Origin: Oscillospiraceae bacterium
GTDB lineage: Bacteria > Bacillota > Clostridia > Christensenellales > QALW01
Assembly (NCBI GenBank): GCA_022009755.1
Contig: CP091722.1
Coordinates: forward strand, 814,001 to 878,000
Direction: 5' to 3'
Length of the DNA: 64,000 bases
Positions 63,253-64,000 of the stretch are shown one piece after another. Positions within the stretch are counted from its first letter, which is position 1; each line of letters starts with the position of its first letter. Made by a program: the position numbers and the translations under genes. Below the pieces are notes generated by a model that was not told the DNA's origin, made no database searches, and saw only the letters and a program-made list of their open reading frames with translations.

Positions 63253-64000
63253 AGCGTCACCGACCTTGGCATCTCGCGGCGTATAAGGCGCAGAAGCGAC
63301 TGCTTCGGCTCCCATATCACAGCCAGCTTTTCATTTTTCACGCTGCACAGCACACAGTATTTCCTGCCGTCATCATTCAGGGAATAATCCTTTATTTTGC
63401 GTTCTCCCGTCTCCGCCATGCGTTTGATATCTTCCCTATTAAGCGGCGCAATGCTTTCAATTTTTCCGCACTCCGCGCAAAGCAGCTCCTTGCGCTTTTC
63501 GCCGTTGCTTATACGCGCAATGCGCAGTGCGCCGTCGGAAAATTCATAATCGTATTCAATCACGGCCCCGTCCTTAAGATGATAAAACAGCACCGTAAGC
63601 CCCGCCCAGAATACAATATCCGCCGCTCCGAAAACATATGCGCCCAACAGCAGGAAAACAACTCCCATGCCTGCTGCCGCAATGCTTACATACATCATTA
63701 TGTTGTAAAGCCTATACCGTTTTTTGTCCTGCGTGTAATCCGGCTTGCGCACGCTCTGCTCAAAGGAGGTATCAATTCCCGTTATCTCCCCGGAAAAAGC
63801 GCCGCTGCTCTCTGCCGCTTCCGTATTATCGCCTTCCCAAGGCTTCGCCTCTGCGCCGGACCGCTCCGTTTCGTTTTCGTTTGCTAAGGCGTTTTCCGCC
63901 GGGCAGGTCCTTGCATCCGATGCAGCCTCCCCTGCCGGACAAGCCGCCTCCTTCAGTTTTTCCCGCTCTTTAACATCCTCGCTCCCGGCAGATATATTGT
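63249..64000 (-). CDS. Membrane protein with acidic hydrophilic N-terminal region (5' end outside window)
   Basis: The minus-strand frame is open from 63249 to the window edge (at least 250 codons), so the true start lies beyond 64000. The N-terminal visible part is hydrophilic, Ala/Glu-rich and probably disordered. Two hydrophobic helices follow (IMMYVSIAAAGMGVVFLLLGAYVFG and ADIVFWAGLTVLFYHL), then a ~100-residue beta-rich cytosolic domain with a CAECG pair and CVLCS. No family recognised. It is coupled to the cysteine desulfurase by an ATGA overlap. Confidence 0.7.
   Translation of the reverse strand, partial: NISAGSEDVKEREKLKEAACPAGEAASDARTCPAENALANENETERSGAEAKPWEGDNTEAAESSGAFSGEITGIDTSFEQSVRKPDYTQDKKRYRLYNIMMYVSIAAAGMGVVFLLLGAYVFGAADIVFWAGLTVLFYHLKDGAVIEYDYEFSDGALRIARISNGEKRKELLCAECGKIESIAPLNREDIKRMAETGERKIKDYSLNDDGRKYCVLCSVKNEKLAVIWEPKQSLLRLIRREMPRSVTL

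Overview
The window reads as chromosome of a low-to-mid-GC (looks near 55% G+C) Firmicute, most likely a gut-type Clostridia. Reasons: AGGAGG-like ribosome sites, HrcA with a CIRCE operator ahead of hrcA-grpE-dnaK-dnaJ-prmA, the deoB-punA-dacF order known from Bacillus/Clostridia, the dxs-nadK-argR-recN block, a thiI-cysteine desulfurase pair, lipoprotein signal peptides and sigma-A type promoters (TTGACA-N17-TATAAT class). No rRNA, tRNA or CRISPR array was recognised.

Layout. 1-7.8 kb: end of rqcH, then dacF, punA, deoB (minus), an amidohydrolase and a secreted GH99-like glycosidase. 7.4-17.7 kb: a cysteine-synthase-like enzyme, prmA, the heat-shock operon, recN and argR. 17.7-23.2 kb: nadK, dxs, rodA, minE, minD. 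23.5-29.5 kb: the accessory island. It holds a tyrosine recombinase, a 260-bp segment bounded by 26-bp perfect inverted repeats and carrying a promoter, then an SPFH/SHOCT protein, a four-helix membrane protein, a small TIR protein and a large zinc ribbon-TIR-TPR-membrane-DUF6273 protein. 29.7-39 kb: a polar amino acid ABC transporter, a YdjI/YdjG/YdjH-like membrane-stress cluster and feoA-feoB. 39-54 kb: rsmA, a double-HTH protein, pfkA, a lipoprotein, a gpsA-ogt fusion, membrane and hypothetical proteins, an rRNA methyltransferase and a class A penicillin-binding protein. 54.6-64 kb: ddl, a membrane-anchored MurF-like ligase, an alpha/beta hydrolase, tsaE-tsaB-rimI, thiI and a cysteine desulfurase, ending in an incomplete membrane protein.

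The most striking unit is the accessory island. The repeats, the enclosed promoter and the adjacent recombinase have the form of a phase-variation switch (inverton). In the orientation shown, the promoter (TTTACA-N17-TATAAT) points away from the SPFH-TIR operon and into the 3' end of the recombinase gene, so this copy appears OFF. Inversion would put the promoter just upstream of the SPFH ribosome binding site. Both TIR domains keep the WxxxE glutamate expected of NAD-cleaving TIRs, so I infer a switchable, possibly toxic, defence or stress module.

About 21 single- or double-base indels, mostly in short homopolymer runs, break otherwise intact and often essential genes (dnaJ, recN, pfkA, thiI, rimI, argR, gpsA and others). 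In prmA two opposite indels cancel. This pattern looks like sequencing or assembly error rather than gene decay, so I annotate the affected genes as whole CDSs and give each break point.
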